Source of the DNA: Phaeodactylibacter luteus
GTDB taxonomy: Bacteria > Bacteroidota > Bacteroidia > Chitinophagales > Saprospiraceae
NCBI RefSeq assembly: GCF_007993045.1
Contig: NZ_VOOR01000002.1
Location: 62,001 to 126,000, forward strand
Direction of reading: 5' to 3'
DNA length: 64,000 nt
Positions 8,317 through 16,195 of this stretch are shown here, piece after piece; position 1 is the first letter of the stretch; every line of letters starts with the position of its first letter. Below the pieces are notes generated by a model. It did not search any database. It saw nothing but the letters and a program-made list of their open reading frames with translations, and was not told where the DNA came from. A program made the position numbers and the translations under genes.

Positions 8317-9633
8317 CTAGTCTGCCCGGAGTGCTTTAATGGGGTCTTGTTCTGCTGCTTTCCGCGCGGGGAAGATGCCGAATACCAGCCCGATGCTGGC
8401 GGCTACGCCGAAGGACAGGATGATGGACCAAGCAGACACAATAGTGGGGATTTCAGCGTAAGCGGCTATGGTCCTTGCGGAAAAAACGCCCAGGAAAACC
8501 CCTATAGCCCCGCCTATGAGAGAAATGAAGACCGCCTCGAACAGAAACTGCAGGACGATGTCATTCCGGGTGGCTCCCAGGGAACGGCGGACGCCAATCT
8601 CCTTGATCCGCTCCAGGACGGAAGCGAGCATGATGTTCATGATGCCAATACCGCCTACGAGGAGGGAAATCCCGGCAATGACCGCCAAGACCAGGTTGAA
8701 GGTGTCTTGGGTCTGCTGCTCCTGCTCCAAGAGCAGCTCTGGCACTTCTATCTCGATGTCCGCAACGCCAAGGTGCCTGCGGTTGAGCGCGCGGGCGATG
8801 ACATCCGCGCTTGCGCGAAGGTTTTTGGATTCGTCTATGCGGATGACAAGGCGGTCTAGCTGATGGTAGTTGGAAGGGGCGTTGCCGTCCTCATTGTCTT
8901 CCCCTATATCGTCCCGTGTGATTTTGGAGCGGTTCTTAAAGCGGAGCAATGCGGTCGTCACAGGTACATAGACATCAGCGTTGTAGTCCCGTATGCCAAG
9001 CTGAGAAAGGCTTTCTTGGTCTGCGTTGCGCTTTTCCAGCACGCCTATGACTTCCAGCCAGGTTTTTCCGCATTTGATCTTCTTGCCGATGGGGTTCTCT
9101 TCGTTGAAGAACCGCTTCTGTATCTCTTTGCCAATGATGCAGACCGCTGCGCCCTGCTCGGCGTGCAAGGGCTGAAAGCCCATACCTTGGCCGACAGCAA
9201 GCCCGTTGAGCTCGAAGAAGGCATTGTCGATGCCCACACAGCGGCCGTTTTCCTGTCGCCCATCCCGGACAATGCTAACAGGCAAGACCACTTCCGGGCT
9301 CACCCGCTCAGCTGTTGGCAAGATCGCTTTAACGGCGGCGGCATCGGCAAGGGTCAGCCCAGGGGAATACGGCTTTTTGGGGCTCTCCCCCTCTTCTGAG
9401 GAGCCCTCTCTTTCCTCAGCAGCCTGCGGCACTACCGAGCGGATGACAATATTATTGGTGCCGATGAGCTTCATCTGGTCCAAGATAGACTGTTTGGCGC
9501 CTGTGCCGATCGCTAGCATGGCAATGACCGCGCCAACGCCGAAAATAATGCCGAGCGCGGTCAGGAAAGAGCGCAGCTTATTGGCATTGACCCCTTCCAA
9601 TGCAAGGATGAAATTGAATATGGTACGCTGCAT
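8317..9633 (-). CDS. MacB-type ABC transporter permease (no ATPase domain)
   Basis: Inner-membrane permease of an ABC efflux or lipoprotein-type exporter. The 438-residue protein has one N-terminal membrane segment (NKLRSFLTALGIIFGVGAV, about 18-36), a large periplasmic MacB_PCD-like domain (about 45-290) and a C-terminal FtsX domain with three membrane segments and the signature ASVLERIKEIGVRRSLGAT. It lacks the N-terminal nucleotide-binding domain of full-length MacB, and no separate ATPase gene lies next to it. It sits 12 bp after the adaptor gene and 17 bp before tolC. The substrate is not predictable from sequence. Confidence 0.93.
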   Translation of the reverse strand: MQRTIFNFILALEGVNANKLRSFLTALGIIFGVGAVIAMLAIGTGAKQSILDQMKLIGTNNIVIRSVVPQAAEEREGSSEEGESPKKPYSPGLTLADAAAVKAILPTAERVSPEVVLPVSIVRDGRQENGRCVGIDNAFFELNGLAVGQGMGFQPLHAEQGAAVCIIGKEIQKRFFNEENPIGKKIKCGKTWLEVIGVLEKRNADQESLSQLGIRDYNADVYVPVTTALLRFKNRSKITRDDIGEDNEDGNAPSNYHQLDRLVIRIDESKNLRASADVIARALNRRHLGVADIEIEVPELLLEQEQQTQDTFNLVLAVIAGISLLVGGIGIMNIMLASVLERIKEIGVRRSLGATRNDIVLQFLFEAVFISLIGGAIGVFLGVFSARTIAAYAEIPTIVSAWSIILSFGVAASIGLVFGIFPARKAAEQDPIKALRAD

Positions 9634-9645
9634 GGGTTGCCGGGT

Positions 9646-11049
9646 TTAGTCTATGATAATGAAGCCGCCACCGCCACCACCGTTGTTGCTGCTGGGCGGG
9701 GCAATGTTTTTGACTTCGGCTTTCCGCCGCATAGCCTCTTTTTCCCGCTCTGCTTTTTCCTTCTCCAGCTGTGCCCTGACCCGCTGCTTGACGGCTGCGG
9801 GCAAGGGCTCGAACGGCAGGTCTTCTGCGTTGGCAGGAGGGTTGAGTAGCACGACATCCCCGGCTGCGATGCCGTGAGCCACAACAATCTGATCTGCGTT
9901 GGCCAGCCCGGTGATGATCTCTTGGCGCACGACTCCCGCCCCTGTTGCTTTGTAAACAAAGGGGAGCGAATCAGACTGTAGGGCCTCAAGGGGCACCGAC
10001 AGCAGCCCTTCGTAAACACCGGTGATGATCTCGTTGCTCGTCGTCATGGCAGGGCGCAAGATGGAGTCGGACTCGTTGACCTGCACGATAACTTCGAAGA
10101 CCTTGGCATCGTACCCGCTGAGCTGCTCGCCGATATTGGCCACTTTGATGACCTTGCCAGTGTAAGACCGGTCAGGGAAAGCATCGACCTGCACTTTGAC
10201 GTCCTGCCCTTCTTGTACCCTGCTGATGTCCACTTCGTTGACGTAAGTCTGTGATATCATATCGCTGAGGTCTGGCAGCTCCGCAACGATCGGGTCCCAG
10301 GCCGATATCCTGGCGCCGGGCTCTTTCTTGCCTCGCCAAGTGCGGGCATAGATGACCATGCCGGGCTCCGGTGCGTAGATGGTCATTTCATCAGACAAGT
10401 CAGCATAGACTTTGAGCTGCCGTTGCTGCTGCCGCAGCAAGGCATCGATTTCCTGGATCTTAGCGATGGCCTGCTGCTGCTTCAGCTCATATTTTTTGAG
10501 CACCTGCCCATAGTCGCGCTCCGTGCGCTCAAGGTCCAGCTCTGCCTGCTGTATGACAGACCGGGGCTCGTACTTGCTCTGTTCCACTGCGAGCAGTTTC
10601 CCCTGTTTGGCAAAGACCAAGTTCGCCAGCTCGTCCCGGATCCCCCTAAGCTCAATGGCGGTATCGATGCGGGCTTGTTCCAGTTGGGTTTGTATCTTTT
10701 CAATCTCGCTGCGGGCATCTGTCATTTTGCTGGCCAGCTCGGTCCGGTCGAGCGAGGCCACATAATCGCCAGCGCTGACTACGGTGCCCTCTGCCACCAA
10801 GTCGGAAAGGGTGGTTTCGTAAATCCCTGCAGGCCTCATGCCCGCTGGAGCCTGGATTTTGACAGACCGCTTGGCTGCCAGCTCGCCGGTCGCCGTTACT
10901 TTTATCACAAAAGGAGCGGGCTGCACTTCGTAGCGGATGGATTCTTGCTGGGGGGCAGCCTCGGGGCTGCTCAAGAAATACCAGGCAGCTATGGCTGCAA
11001 GGGCGAGCAGTATAACGGGGATTGTAGCTTTAGAGCGCAGCATGGGCAT
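9646..11049 (-). CDS. MacA/HlyD-type periplasmic adaptor (membrane fusion protein)
   Basis: Links an inner-membrane permease to a TolC channel. The 467-residue protein has an N-terminal membrane anchor (IPVILLALAAIAAWYFL), a split lipoyl-like domain around a coiled-coil hairpin (about 95-205, rich in Glu, Gln and Lys), and beta-barrel segments (KVQVDAFPDRSYTGKVIKV). The C-terminus is odd: a highly charged helix (QLEKEKAEREKEAMRRKAE) leads into a poly-Gly run and a hydrophobic tail FIIID. It is the first gene of the adaptor-permease-TolC operon. A start two codons later is also possible. Confidence 0.92.
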   Translation of the reverse strand: MPMLRSKATIPVILLALAAIAAWYFLSSPEAAPQQESIRYEVQPAPFVIKVTATGELAAKRSVKIQAPAGMRPAGIYETTLSDLVAEGTVVSAGDYVASLDRTELASKMTDARSEIEKIQTQLEQARIDTAIELRGIRDELANLVFAKQGKLLAVEQSKYEPRSVIQQAELDLERTERDYGQVLKKYELKQQQAIAKIQEIDALLRQQQRQLKVYADLSDEMTIYAPEPGMVIYARTWRGKKEPGARISAWDPIVAELPDLSDMISQTYVNEVDISRVQEGQDVKVQVDAFPDRSYTGKVIKVANIGEQLSGYDAKVFEVIVQVNESDSILRPAMTTSNEIITGVYEGLLSVPLEALQSDSLPFVYKATGAGVVRQEIITGLANADQIVVAHGIAAGDVVLLNPPANAEDLPFEPLPAAVKQRVRAQLEKEKAEREKEAMRRKAEVKNIAPPSSNNGGGGGGFIIID

Positions 11050-11099
11050 CGGTTAAATTGTGTATTGGGCAAAATAGGAAAAGATTGTCCTGCCGGGCA

Positions 11100-11566
11100 G
11101 GAGAAATACATTTCTTAACAATTAGATAACGAGTGGTTAAAGCATAAATAGCTGTAAAACAACCAATTGCTACATTACCAACATTTTAAGAGCACTTTTC
11201 CACAGTGAGTGTTGGTGAAAAAGCACTAGGGGCGGGTTTTTCCACAGCGGGCTGAATCCTTTAACAGTAGTGCCTGTACGAATATGCCCTAACTCGGTTA
11301 TGTTTTTACGGGGGGAAACTTTTCAACACGAGTTTTATATCAGGATAATTTTTGCCAACTTTGTACTCCTCCTATAATTGAAGGGCACAGATAAAACACC
11401 GAAAAAATGCGACGACCGGACCGGCTAACCCCGGTTATCCAACCTGCATTTTTCAACAACTAACTTGCTGATACTCCAAACTTTGGGTGTATGCCTTTGC
11501 CAAACAGGGCGTGATTGCGCAACAGCCAGAGGCTAAACCTTATTTTTTAAGTTTTAAAACTGCAGA
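11100..11566 (+). other. DnaA-box-rich region upstream of dnaA, candidate oriC
   Basis: This gene-free stretch holds two exact TTTTCCACA sequences (11196-11204, 11238-11246), two TTTTCAACA sequences (11320-11328, 11450-11458) and TTATCCAAC (11435-11443), all on the forward strand and close to the DnaA-box consensus TTATCCACA. A very AT-rich tract (11541-11560) lies next to the dnaA start and could unwind. CAACTTTG near 11356 is a possible -7 box for dnaA. Either an origin or DnaA autoregulation would explain the boxes. Confidence 0.5.
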
Positions 11567-13033
11567 ATGACTAAAGATCATGCAACAGTCTGGGGTAACT
11601 GTCTGCAGACCATTCGCAAGAATGTGAACCAGCAGAGTTTCAAGACTTGGTTTGAGCCCATCAAACCAGTGCGTCTTGATCAGAATGCACTGACGATACA
11701 GGTTCCGAATAAATTCTTCTACGAATGGCTTGAAGAGCACTATGTCAACCTCTTGAAGACTACGATACGCCGCGAGCTCGGCGACCGGGGCAGGCTGGAG
11801 TACCAGATCCTGATGAGCTCTGGCAGCAGTGCTGCTGGCACTGGGCCAAGCCCAAAAAATGGGGGGTTCCAAGTAAGCAACAGTGGTGGGAAAGCACCTG
11901 CGGCCAAAGGGGGGAGCGGCTATGCACCTGGCATGGTGGACACGCAGTCCATCCAAAACCCTTTCGTCATTCCTGGCATCCGGAAAGTAAAGGTCGAGTC
12001 CCAGCTCAACCCTAACTACCTTTTCGACAACTACATCGAAGGGGACTGCAACCGCTTGGCGCGTTCTGCTGGCTTGGCCATTGCCAAAAAACCGGGCACC
12101 ACTTCTTTCAACCCTTTGGTCATCTTTGGGGATGTTGGGCTGGGCAAAACACACCTCGCCCATGCGATCGGCAACGATGTACTGACGCGCTTCCCTTCCA
12201 AGACCGTGCTCTACGTCTCAAGCGAAAAGTTCACCAACCAGATCATTCAGTCCATAAAGAATAATGCGGTCAACGATTTTGTCAACTTCTATCAGTTGAT
12301 AGATGTGCTCATCGTCGATGACATTCAGTTCCTGGCCAACAAACAGAAAACCCAGGAGATCTTCTTCCATATCTTCAACCAGCTCCATCAGAACGGCAAA
12401 CAGATCATCCTGACTTCAGACCGGCCGCCTAAAGACTTGGACGGTATGGAAGAACGCCTGATCTCCCGATTCAAATGGGGGCTCTCCGCTGACCTGCAAG
12501 CACCAGAGCTCGAGACGAGGATCGCCATCCTCGAATCTAAAATGAACCGGGAAGGGCTTGAGCTGCCTGCCGATGTGACAGAATTCATCTGCTACAACAT
12601 ACAGAACAACATCCGCGAGCTGGAAGGGGTCCTCGTCAGCCTTATGGCGCAGTCTTCCCTCAACCGCAGGGAAATCGATATGGACCTGACCAAGCAGGTG
12701 ATCCGCAATTTTGTCAAACAGATCAATAAAGAGATCACCGTAGAATACATCCAAAAGCTGGTTGCGGAGCACTTCAGCCTCCCTGTAGATAAATTGCAGG
12801 GGAAAACCCGCAAACGGCAGGTCGTCATCGCACGGCAGCTTTCTATGTACCTGGCTAAAAACCTGACCGACAAGTCGTTGAAGGCTATTGGCGAAAATTT
12901 CGGTGGGCGCGATCATAGCACCGTGATCTACTCCTGCAAAACGGTATCAGACCTTATGGAGACCGATATGATCTTTAAGGATACAGTGGCTGAGCTCGAA
13001 AAGAAAATCAAACTGAGCTTGCACGATCAATAG
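11567..13033 (+). CDS. dnaA: Chromosomal replication initiator DnaA
   Basis: AAA+ initiator that binds DnaA boxes and opens oriC. The 488-residue protein shows all four domains. Domain I (1-85) contains TVWGNCLQTIRKN and FKTWFEPI. The poorly conserved linker (86-145) is rich in Gly and Ser. The ATPase domain has Walker A GDVGLGKT at 188-195 and Walker B LIVDDIQF near 248-255. The C-terminal DNA-binding helix-turn-helix carries the signature GGRDHSTVIYSC. A cluster of DnaA-box-like sequences lies just upstream. A weak hairpin with T-rich loop follows the stop (13036-13053). Confidence 0.98.
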   Translation: MTKDHATVWGNCLQTIRKNVNQQSFKTWFEPIKPVRLDQNALTIQVPNKFFYEWLEEHYVNLLKTTIRRELGDRGRLEYQILMSSGSSAAGTGPSPKNGGFQVSNSGGKAPAAKGGSGYAPGMVDTQSIQNPFVIPGIRKVKVESQLNPNYLFDNYIEGDCNRLARSAGLAIAKKPGTTSFNPLVIFGDVGLGKTHLAHAIGNDVLTRFPSKTVLYVSSEKFTNQIIQSIKNNAVNDFVNFYQLIDVLIVDDIQFLANKQKTQEIFFHIFNQLHQNGKQIILTSDRPPKDLDGMEERLISRFKWGLSADLQAPELETRIAILESKMNREGLELPADVTEFICYNIQNNIRELEGVLVSLMAQSSLNRREIDMDLTKQVIRNFVKQINKEITVEYIQKLVAEHFSLPVDKLQGKTRKRQVVIARQLSMYLAKNLTDKSLKAIGENFGGRDHSTVIYSCKTVSDLMETDMIFKDTVAELEKKIKLSLHDQ

Positions 13034-13120
13034 CTGGATTTTTTTTAAAATCCTATGCATTGATTGTCAATTGACTAATGGGATCAGGCTACATCGGGCA
13101 CTTTTTTTTAGCCCTTATAG

Positions 13121-13151
13121 TTTGGTTTTTTGATCAGGCCACTTATCTTTG
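13121..13151 (+). promoter_or_regulatory. Bacteroidota-type promoter
   Basis: -33 TTTG (13121-13124) and -7 TATCTTTG (13144-13151) are separated by 19 bp, the consensus arrangement. Transcription would start near 13158, about 165 bases before tRNA-Ser. Confidence 0.7.
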
Positions 13152-13157
13152 CAATCG

Positions 13158-13310
13158 CTTACGAAAACAGCAACAAACGAGTTGTACAGTAAGCTGCCAA
13201 TACAACTTGAAAGGGCAAAAGCAATTGCCCCCAATTTATCGGCATCATTGACATAAACAGGCTTCACCGCCTAACAGCATAGCAGCGGCAAACTACCGCT
13301 GTTTTATTTC
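13158..13310 (+). ncRNA. Candidate structured small RNA or tRNA leader
   Basis: The roughly 150-base segment follows a strong promoter and ends in an apparent intrinsic terminator. It contains hairpins AGTTGTA/TACAACT (about 13179-13208), GGGCAA/TTGCCC (about 13214-13231) and the terminator stem CAGCGG/CCGCTG (13283-13301) followed by TTTTATTTC. No open reading frame of note is present. It may be an independent small RNA, or a leader whose terminator partly controls read-through into tRNA-Ser. I do not recognise the RNA family. Confidence 0.45.
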
Positions 13311-13324
13311 AACTCTTTTACCAT

Positions 13325-13413
13325 GGTGACGTGGGTGAGTGGCTGAAACCACCAGTTTGCTAAACTGGCATACTCTTAACGGGGTATCGGGGGTTCGAAT
13401 CCCCCCGTCACCG
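13325..13413 (+). tRNA. tRNA-Ser (anticodon GCU)
   Basis: Acceptor stem GGTGACG/CGTCACC, discriminator G, anticodon stem CCAGT/ACTGG around loop TTGCTAA (GCT), long class II variable arm (CATACTCTTAACGGGGTATC), and T-arm GGGGGTTCGAATCCCCC. No CCA is encoded after the discriminator. No promoter is visible between the hairpin ending at 13301 and the gene. Confidence 0.95.
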
Positions 13414-13444
13414 CACCACAACAAGAAAAAAATTAATATTTTTC

Positions 13445-13474
13445 TTGTAAATCTCTGGAAAGCATTTATCTTTG
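13445..13474 (+). promoter_or_regulatory. Promoter of tRNA-Pro
   Basis: -33 TTG (13445-13447), 19-bp spacer and -7 TATCTTTG (13467-13474). The predicted start is about 40 bases before the tRNA. Confidence 0.7.
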
Positions 13475-13522
13475 CATCGCCTTGAAGGAAAGGCACAATT
13501 CCATGAGAATGTGGAAGAGTTT

Positions 13523-13597
13523 CGGGGCGTAGCGCAGTCCGGTTAGCGCACCTGCTTTGGGAGCAGGGGGCCGCAGGTTCGAATCCTGCCGCCCCGA
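13523..13597 (+). tRNA. tRNA-Pro (anticodon UGG)
   Basis: Acceptor stem CGGGGCG/CGCCCCG with discriminator A, D-arm GCGCAGTCCGGTTAGCGC, anticodon stem CCTGC/GCAGG around TTTGGGA (TGG), and T-arm GCAGGTTCGAATCCTGC. The 3' CCA is not encoded. Confidence 0.96.
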
Positions 13598-13602
13598 CAT
13601 TT

Positions 13603-13637
13603 AAAGGTCACCTTATTATAAGGTGGCCTTTTTTTTT
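13603..13637 (+). terminator. Intrinsic terminator after tRNA-Pro
   Basis: Stem AAAGGTCACCTTAT/AAGGTGGCCTTT, nearly perfect, followed by a long run of T. It lies a few bases after the tRNA. Confidence 0.85.
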
Positions 13638-13783
13638 GCCCCTGCCCATCTTCCTTCCGCTCCCCACCCTACTGCTTTCCCCTTTATATCATCCGGCCTT
13701 TGCCACATTCTAAAGGTAGCGCTCGCAGTCCAATAGGCCACTATCCAATACGCTCCGAGCGGGCAGGCAGACAGGTATTGTTG

Positions 13784-13920
13784 GTGGGGCCTACCCCTGC
13801 CTCGCAGCAGGGGTCGCTATGCTACGGGGCTCGCTGTCCGCTCGGCCCTTCCGGGCTTCCACCCCTCCGCAGCGCTAGTCCGTTGCCACTATGGAGCTCA
13901 AGGCTACGCGCGTTTAAGCC
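13784..13920 (-). repeat. Dispersed intergenic repeat, copy B
   Basis: Reverse-oriented short copy. It contains GCTATGCTACGGGGCTCGCT, GTCCGCTCGGCCC and CCCTCCGCAGCGCTAG, the complement of the conserved core in copies A, C and D. The outer end is degenerate (CTACGCGCGTTTAAG in place of the TCGCAGGCGTTTATGC complement). It carries no inner element. It lies between the tRNA terminator and the convergent RRM gene. Confidence 0.75.
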
Positions 13921-13947
13921 CAGGCTTTTCCCAGCCGGCACCAACGA

Positions 13948-13979
13948 GAAAAGCCTTGGGAGAACCCCCAAGGCTTTTC
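13948..13979. terminator. Terminator hairpin after the RRM gene
   Basis: Perfect 13-bp stem GAAAAGCCTTGGG/CCCAAGGCTTTTC with a 6-base loop, 40 bp beyond the stop codon of the reverse-strand RRM gene. The A- and T-containing outer stem makes it usable in both directions. Confidence 0.75.
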
Positions 13980-14018
13980 ATAATTGCGTGTATCATTTAG
14001 CGCCTAAAGGCGCTTATC

Positions 14019-14318
14019 TTAATACCTTCTGCTGAAACCGCCACGGCCACCGCCGCCGCCACCGCCACCGCGGTTTTCGCGTGGTTCCGCTTCTTTCACA
14101 ACAATTGTACGGCCATCAAGCTCGACGTTGTCCAAGCCTTTGATAGCTGCACGGGCTTCATCATCGTTAGGCATTTCAACAAAGCCGAAACCTTTTGAGC
14201 GGCCTGTCATTTTGTCCATGATGATTTTTACAGAATCTACGGCTCCGAACTCCTCAAATGCGTATTGGAGATCATTTTCTTGGGTGTCGTAGTTCAGTCT
14301 TGCAACAAAAATATTCAT
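14019..14318 (-). CDS. RRM-type RNA-binding protein with Gly/Arg-rich tail
   Basis: 99-residue single-RRM protein of the bacterial Rbp group, which binds single-stranded RNA and is often cold-induced. RNP-2 is NIFVARLN (residues 2-9) and RNP-1 is KGFGFVEM (about 43-50). The C-terminal 20 residues are a glycine run flanked by Arg (RENRGGGG...RGGFSRRY), like an RGG box. The 350 bp upstream are gene-free, which leaves room for a long 5' leader; regulation by temperature is only an analogy. Confidence 0.95.
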   Translation of the reverse strand: MNIFVARLNYDTQENDLQYAFEEFGAVDSVKIIMDKMTGRSKGFGFVEMPNDDEARAAIKGLDNVELDGRTIVVKEAEPRENRGGGGGGGGRGGFSRRY

Positions 14319-14670
14319 AAGAAAGAATTTTGCCCTCCCCGTATTGCGGGCAGAGCGAGTAAAAAGTAAAACGAAAAAACTAAGGGAAAGGATAAGGAGA
14401 AAAACCGGATAGGAATCTGATTAGCCTTGGGCTTAATTTTATCTGGTGCAAGGTTACGGGAAAAAAACGGGACTTGCCATTTTTTTTTCAAAAAGTCGAC
14501 AAAATCTTTGTTTTGGCATTAGCTTTAAATGCCTTCCCGGCAGTATTAGCTCCCCCGGCGCACGAGGGAGCAGGGCAAGGCTGTTTTTTGCAAGCTTGCA
14601 CAAAGATGTAACTGTTTTTTTGGGTGTAGCCCAGCTGTTTCGGCAGCGGGCTACACTTTTTTTTAATCGC
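14319..14670. other. Gene-free interval with a forward-strand terminator-like hairpin
   Basis: No protein gene is supported here. At 14624-14664 a 9-bp perfect stem GTGTAGCCC/GGGCTACAC is followed by eight T on the forward strand. The flanking genes are both on the reverse strand, so this terminator would serve an unidentified forward transcript. The promoter of the RRM gene must also lie here. CATCTTTG on the reverse strand near 14600 is one mismatch from a -7 box. Confidence 0.4.
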
Positions 14671-15243
14671 TCAGAACCTTTTGCCAACCCCAAGGCCGAT
14701 AGAAAAGGTAGTATACGAATCCTCGCGGGTATCGTAAAAGAAAGTAGGGTACAGGTCCCAGTGGTGGCCTAGCTCTATTTCGTATTCTACCCCAAGCCTG
14801 AACAGCAAGAAGGTTTCATGTTTGTCGATCTCCACCCCTGGCCCTATTTGAAAAGCCAGGCCCTTCCAAGGTTTGAACAAGAGGTCGAGGGAAGAGACAA
14901 GGGGGAAATCGCGCTCTAGGAATTCTTCTTGTTCTCCTTCGATAATGAATGATTCCAGCTCGATGTCATTGTGAAGCCCCACCCCCCAAGTTTCATCGAA
15001 CCAATACTCAATATCTAGCCCATAAGAAGGGATGGCAAAACGGCTGCCTTCAGCTACGCCCGGGATGAAAGTGTGGCTGATAAAAGCTGCAGCTCGCAGG
15101 TGCGGGAAAATGCTGTGCCGGTTGATGATCTTTTGGTTGTGGCCCTGCGCTTCGGCCTGGCCATCATCGTGCTGGGCAAAGCTGGGCAGGGCGAAAAGCA
15201 GCAACAGGGCTGCTATGCCCATTTGGGTGCAGTAGTGACGCAT
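14671..15243 (-). CDS. Predicted outer-membrane beta-barrel protein
   Basis: 190 residues. A signal peptide runs from MRHYCTQMG to about residue 24 (LLLLFALPSFAQ). The mature part alternates polar and hydrophobic residues and ends in GLGVGKRF, an aromatic C-terminus typical of barrels. Phrases such as YGLDIEYWFDETWGVGLHND and WDLYPTFFYDTREDSY resemble small OmpW- or DUF-type barrels, but I cannot name the family. A longer start 14 codons upstream is possible; the chosen ATG gives a clean signal peptide. It is followed by no recognisable reverse-strand terminator. Confidence 0.75.
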   Translation of the reverse strand: MRHYCTQMGIAALLLLFALPSFAQHDDGQAEAQGHNQKIINRHSIFPHLRAAAFISHTFIPGVAEGSRFAIPSYGLDIEYWFDETWGVGLHNDIELESFIIEGEQEEFLERDFPLVSSLDLLFKPWKGLAFQIGPGVEIDKHETFLLFRLGVEYEIELGHHWDLYPTFFYDTREDSYTTFSIGLGVGKRF

Positions 15244-15317
15244 GGTGTGTAACTGTTTTTTGCAAAAATGCCTCAGGCTTGGCATTTTGTTGGTGAATCA
15301 GGTCACACTAGGCAATT

Positions 15318-16091
15318 TTACGCGCTGAGCCCCCAAAGGATTTTGATGCAAATGATAAAAGTGATCCCAATGACAAAGTAGCGGAAGGCGGTTTCTGGTA
15401 TCAGGCGGACGAGGCGGATGCCCGTAAAGACTCCGAGCAAAATAGCAGGCAGGGCAATGAGGTCTGCCAGGAAGCTGTGCCAGTTGATGGTCTGCCAGAC
15501 CCAGATGTGGAAAGGGATTTTAAAAAGGTTGATAAGCAGGAAGAACCAGGCCGCAGTACCTATGAAGGCATTTTTGGGGATGCGGGTAGACAGTAGGTAG
15601 ACTGCCATGATAGGCCCCGCAGCATTGCCGATCATCGTGGCAAAGCCCCCCATAGCCCCAAAGACAGCCCCACCGAGCCAGTGCCCGGAAAGCATTTTGG
15701 AAAAGGAGGCATTTTCTTGCAGCAGCAGCAGGGCGAGGCTGCCAATGATAATGACCGCAATCAGCCCGGTGAAGGAACTGTCGGCCACGAGCTGCCCCAC
15801 TACAATGGCTACGCCCACACCCAATACTGCGGCAGGGAGCAGCCGCTTGATGTATGCCCACTCTGCATGCCGGCTGTAATAGTTCACCGCGAACACATCT
15901 GCCATAGAGAGCATAGGCAAGACAAGCCCGACCGATGGCTTGCCGCCGAAGGTAGCAGCCATCAGGGGCACTACAAACATGCCCAAGCCTTTTATACCGG
16001 CTTTCCCCATCCCGATAAGGAATGCGCAAGCAAAAAGCACCGACCACTGTTGCCAGGAGTAGCTGTCGAGCAGGGAGGTCAAGAGGTCCAC
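15318..16091 (-). CDS. TauE/SafE family sulfite exporter-like permease
   Basis: 257-residue inner-membrane protein with about eight hydrophobic segments. It shows the family features: a glycine-rich first repeat (FLIGMGKAGIKGLGMFVVPL), LPMLSMADVFAVNYY, and the second-repeat GGFATMIGNAAGPIMAVYLL. Members move sulfite, sulfonates or other small organic anions; the substrate here is unknown. It is probably monocistronic: 74 bp separate its stop from the next reverse-strand gene and 104 bp lie upstream toward pdhB. Confidence 0.93.
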   Translation of the reverse strand: MDLLTSLLDSYSWQQWSVLFACAFLIGMGKAGIKGLGMFVVPLMAATFGGKPSVGLVLPMLSMADVFAVNYYSRHAEWAYIKRLLPAAVLGVGVAIVVGQLVADSSFTGLIAVIIIGSLALLLLQENASFSKMLSGHWLGGAVFGAMGGFATMIGNAAGPIMAVYLLSTRIPKNAFIGTAAWFFLLINLFKIPFHIWVWQTINWHSFLADLIALPAILLGVFTGIRLVRLIPETAFRYFVIGITFIICIKILWGLSA

Positions 16092-16195
16092 TTGTCAAGA
16101 TTGGCCAGGGGGAGAAGCCTGTAGTGATGAAATACGAAAGCTGGCCCCACAACCGATTGGAGCCAGCTTCCTATTGTGCAAATGTGCCCAGACGG

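Noticed and set aside
13700-14035. 111-codon forward frame
   Set aside because: It lies in repeat copy B and the RRM terminator; low-complexity translation of the repeat.
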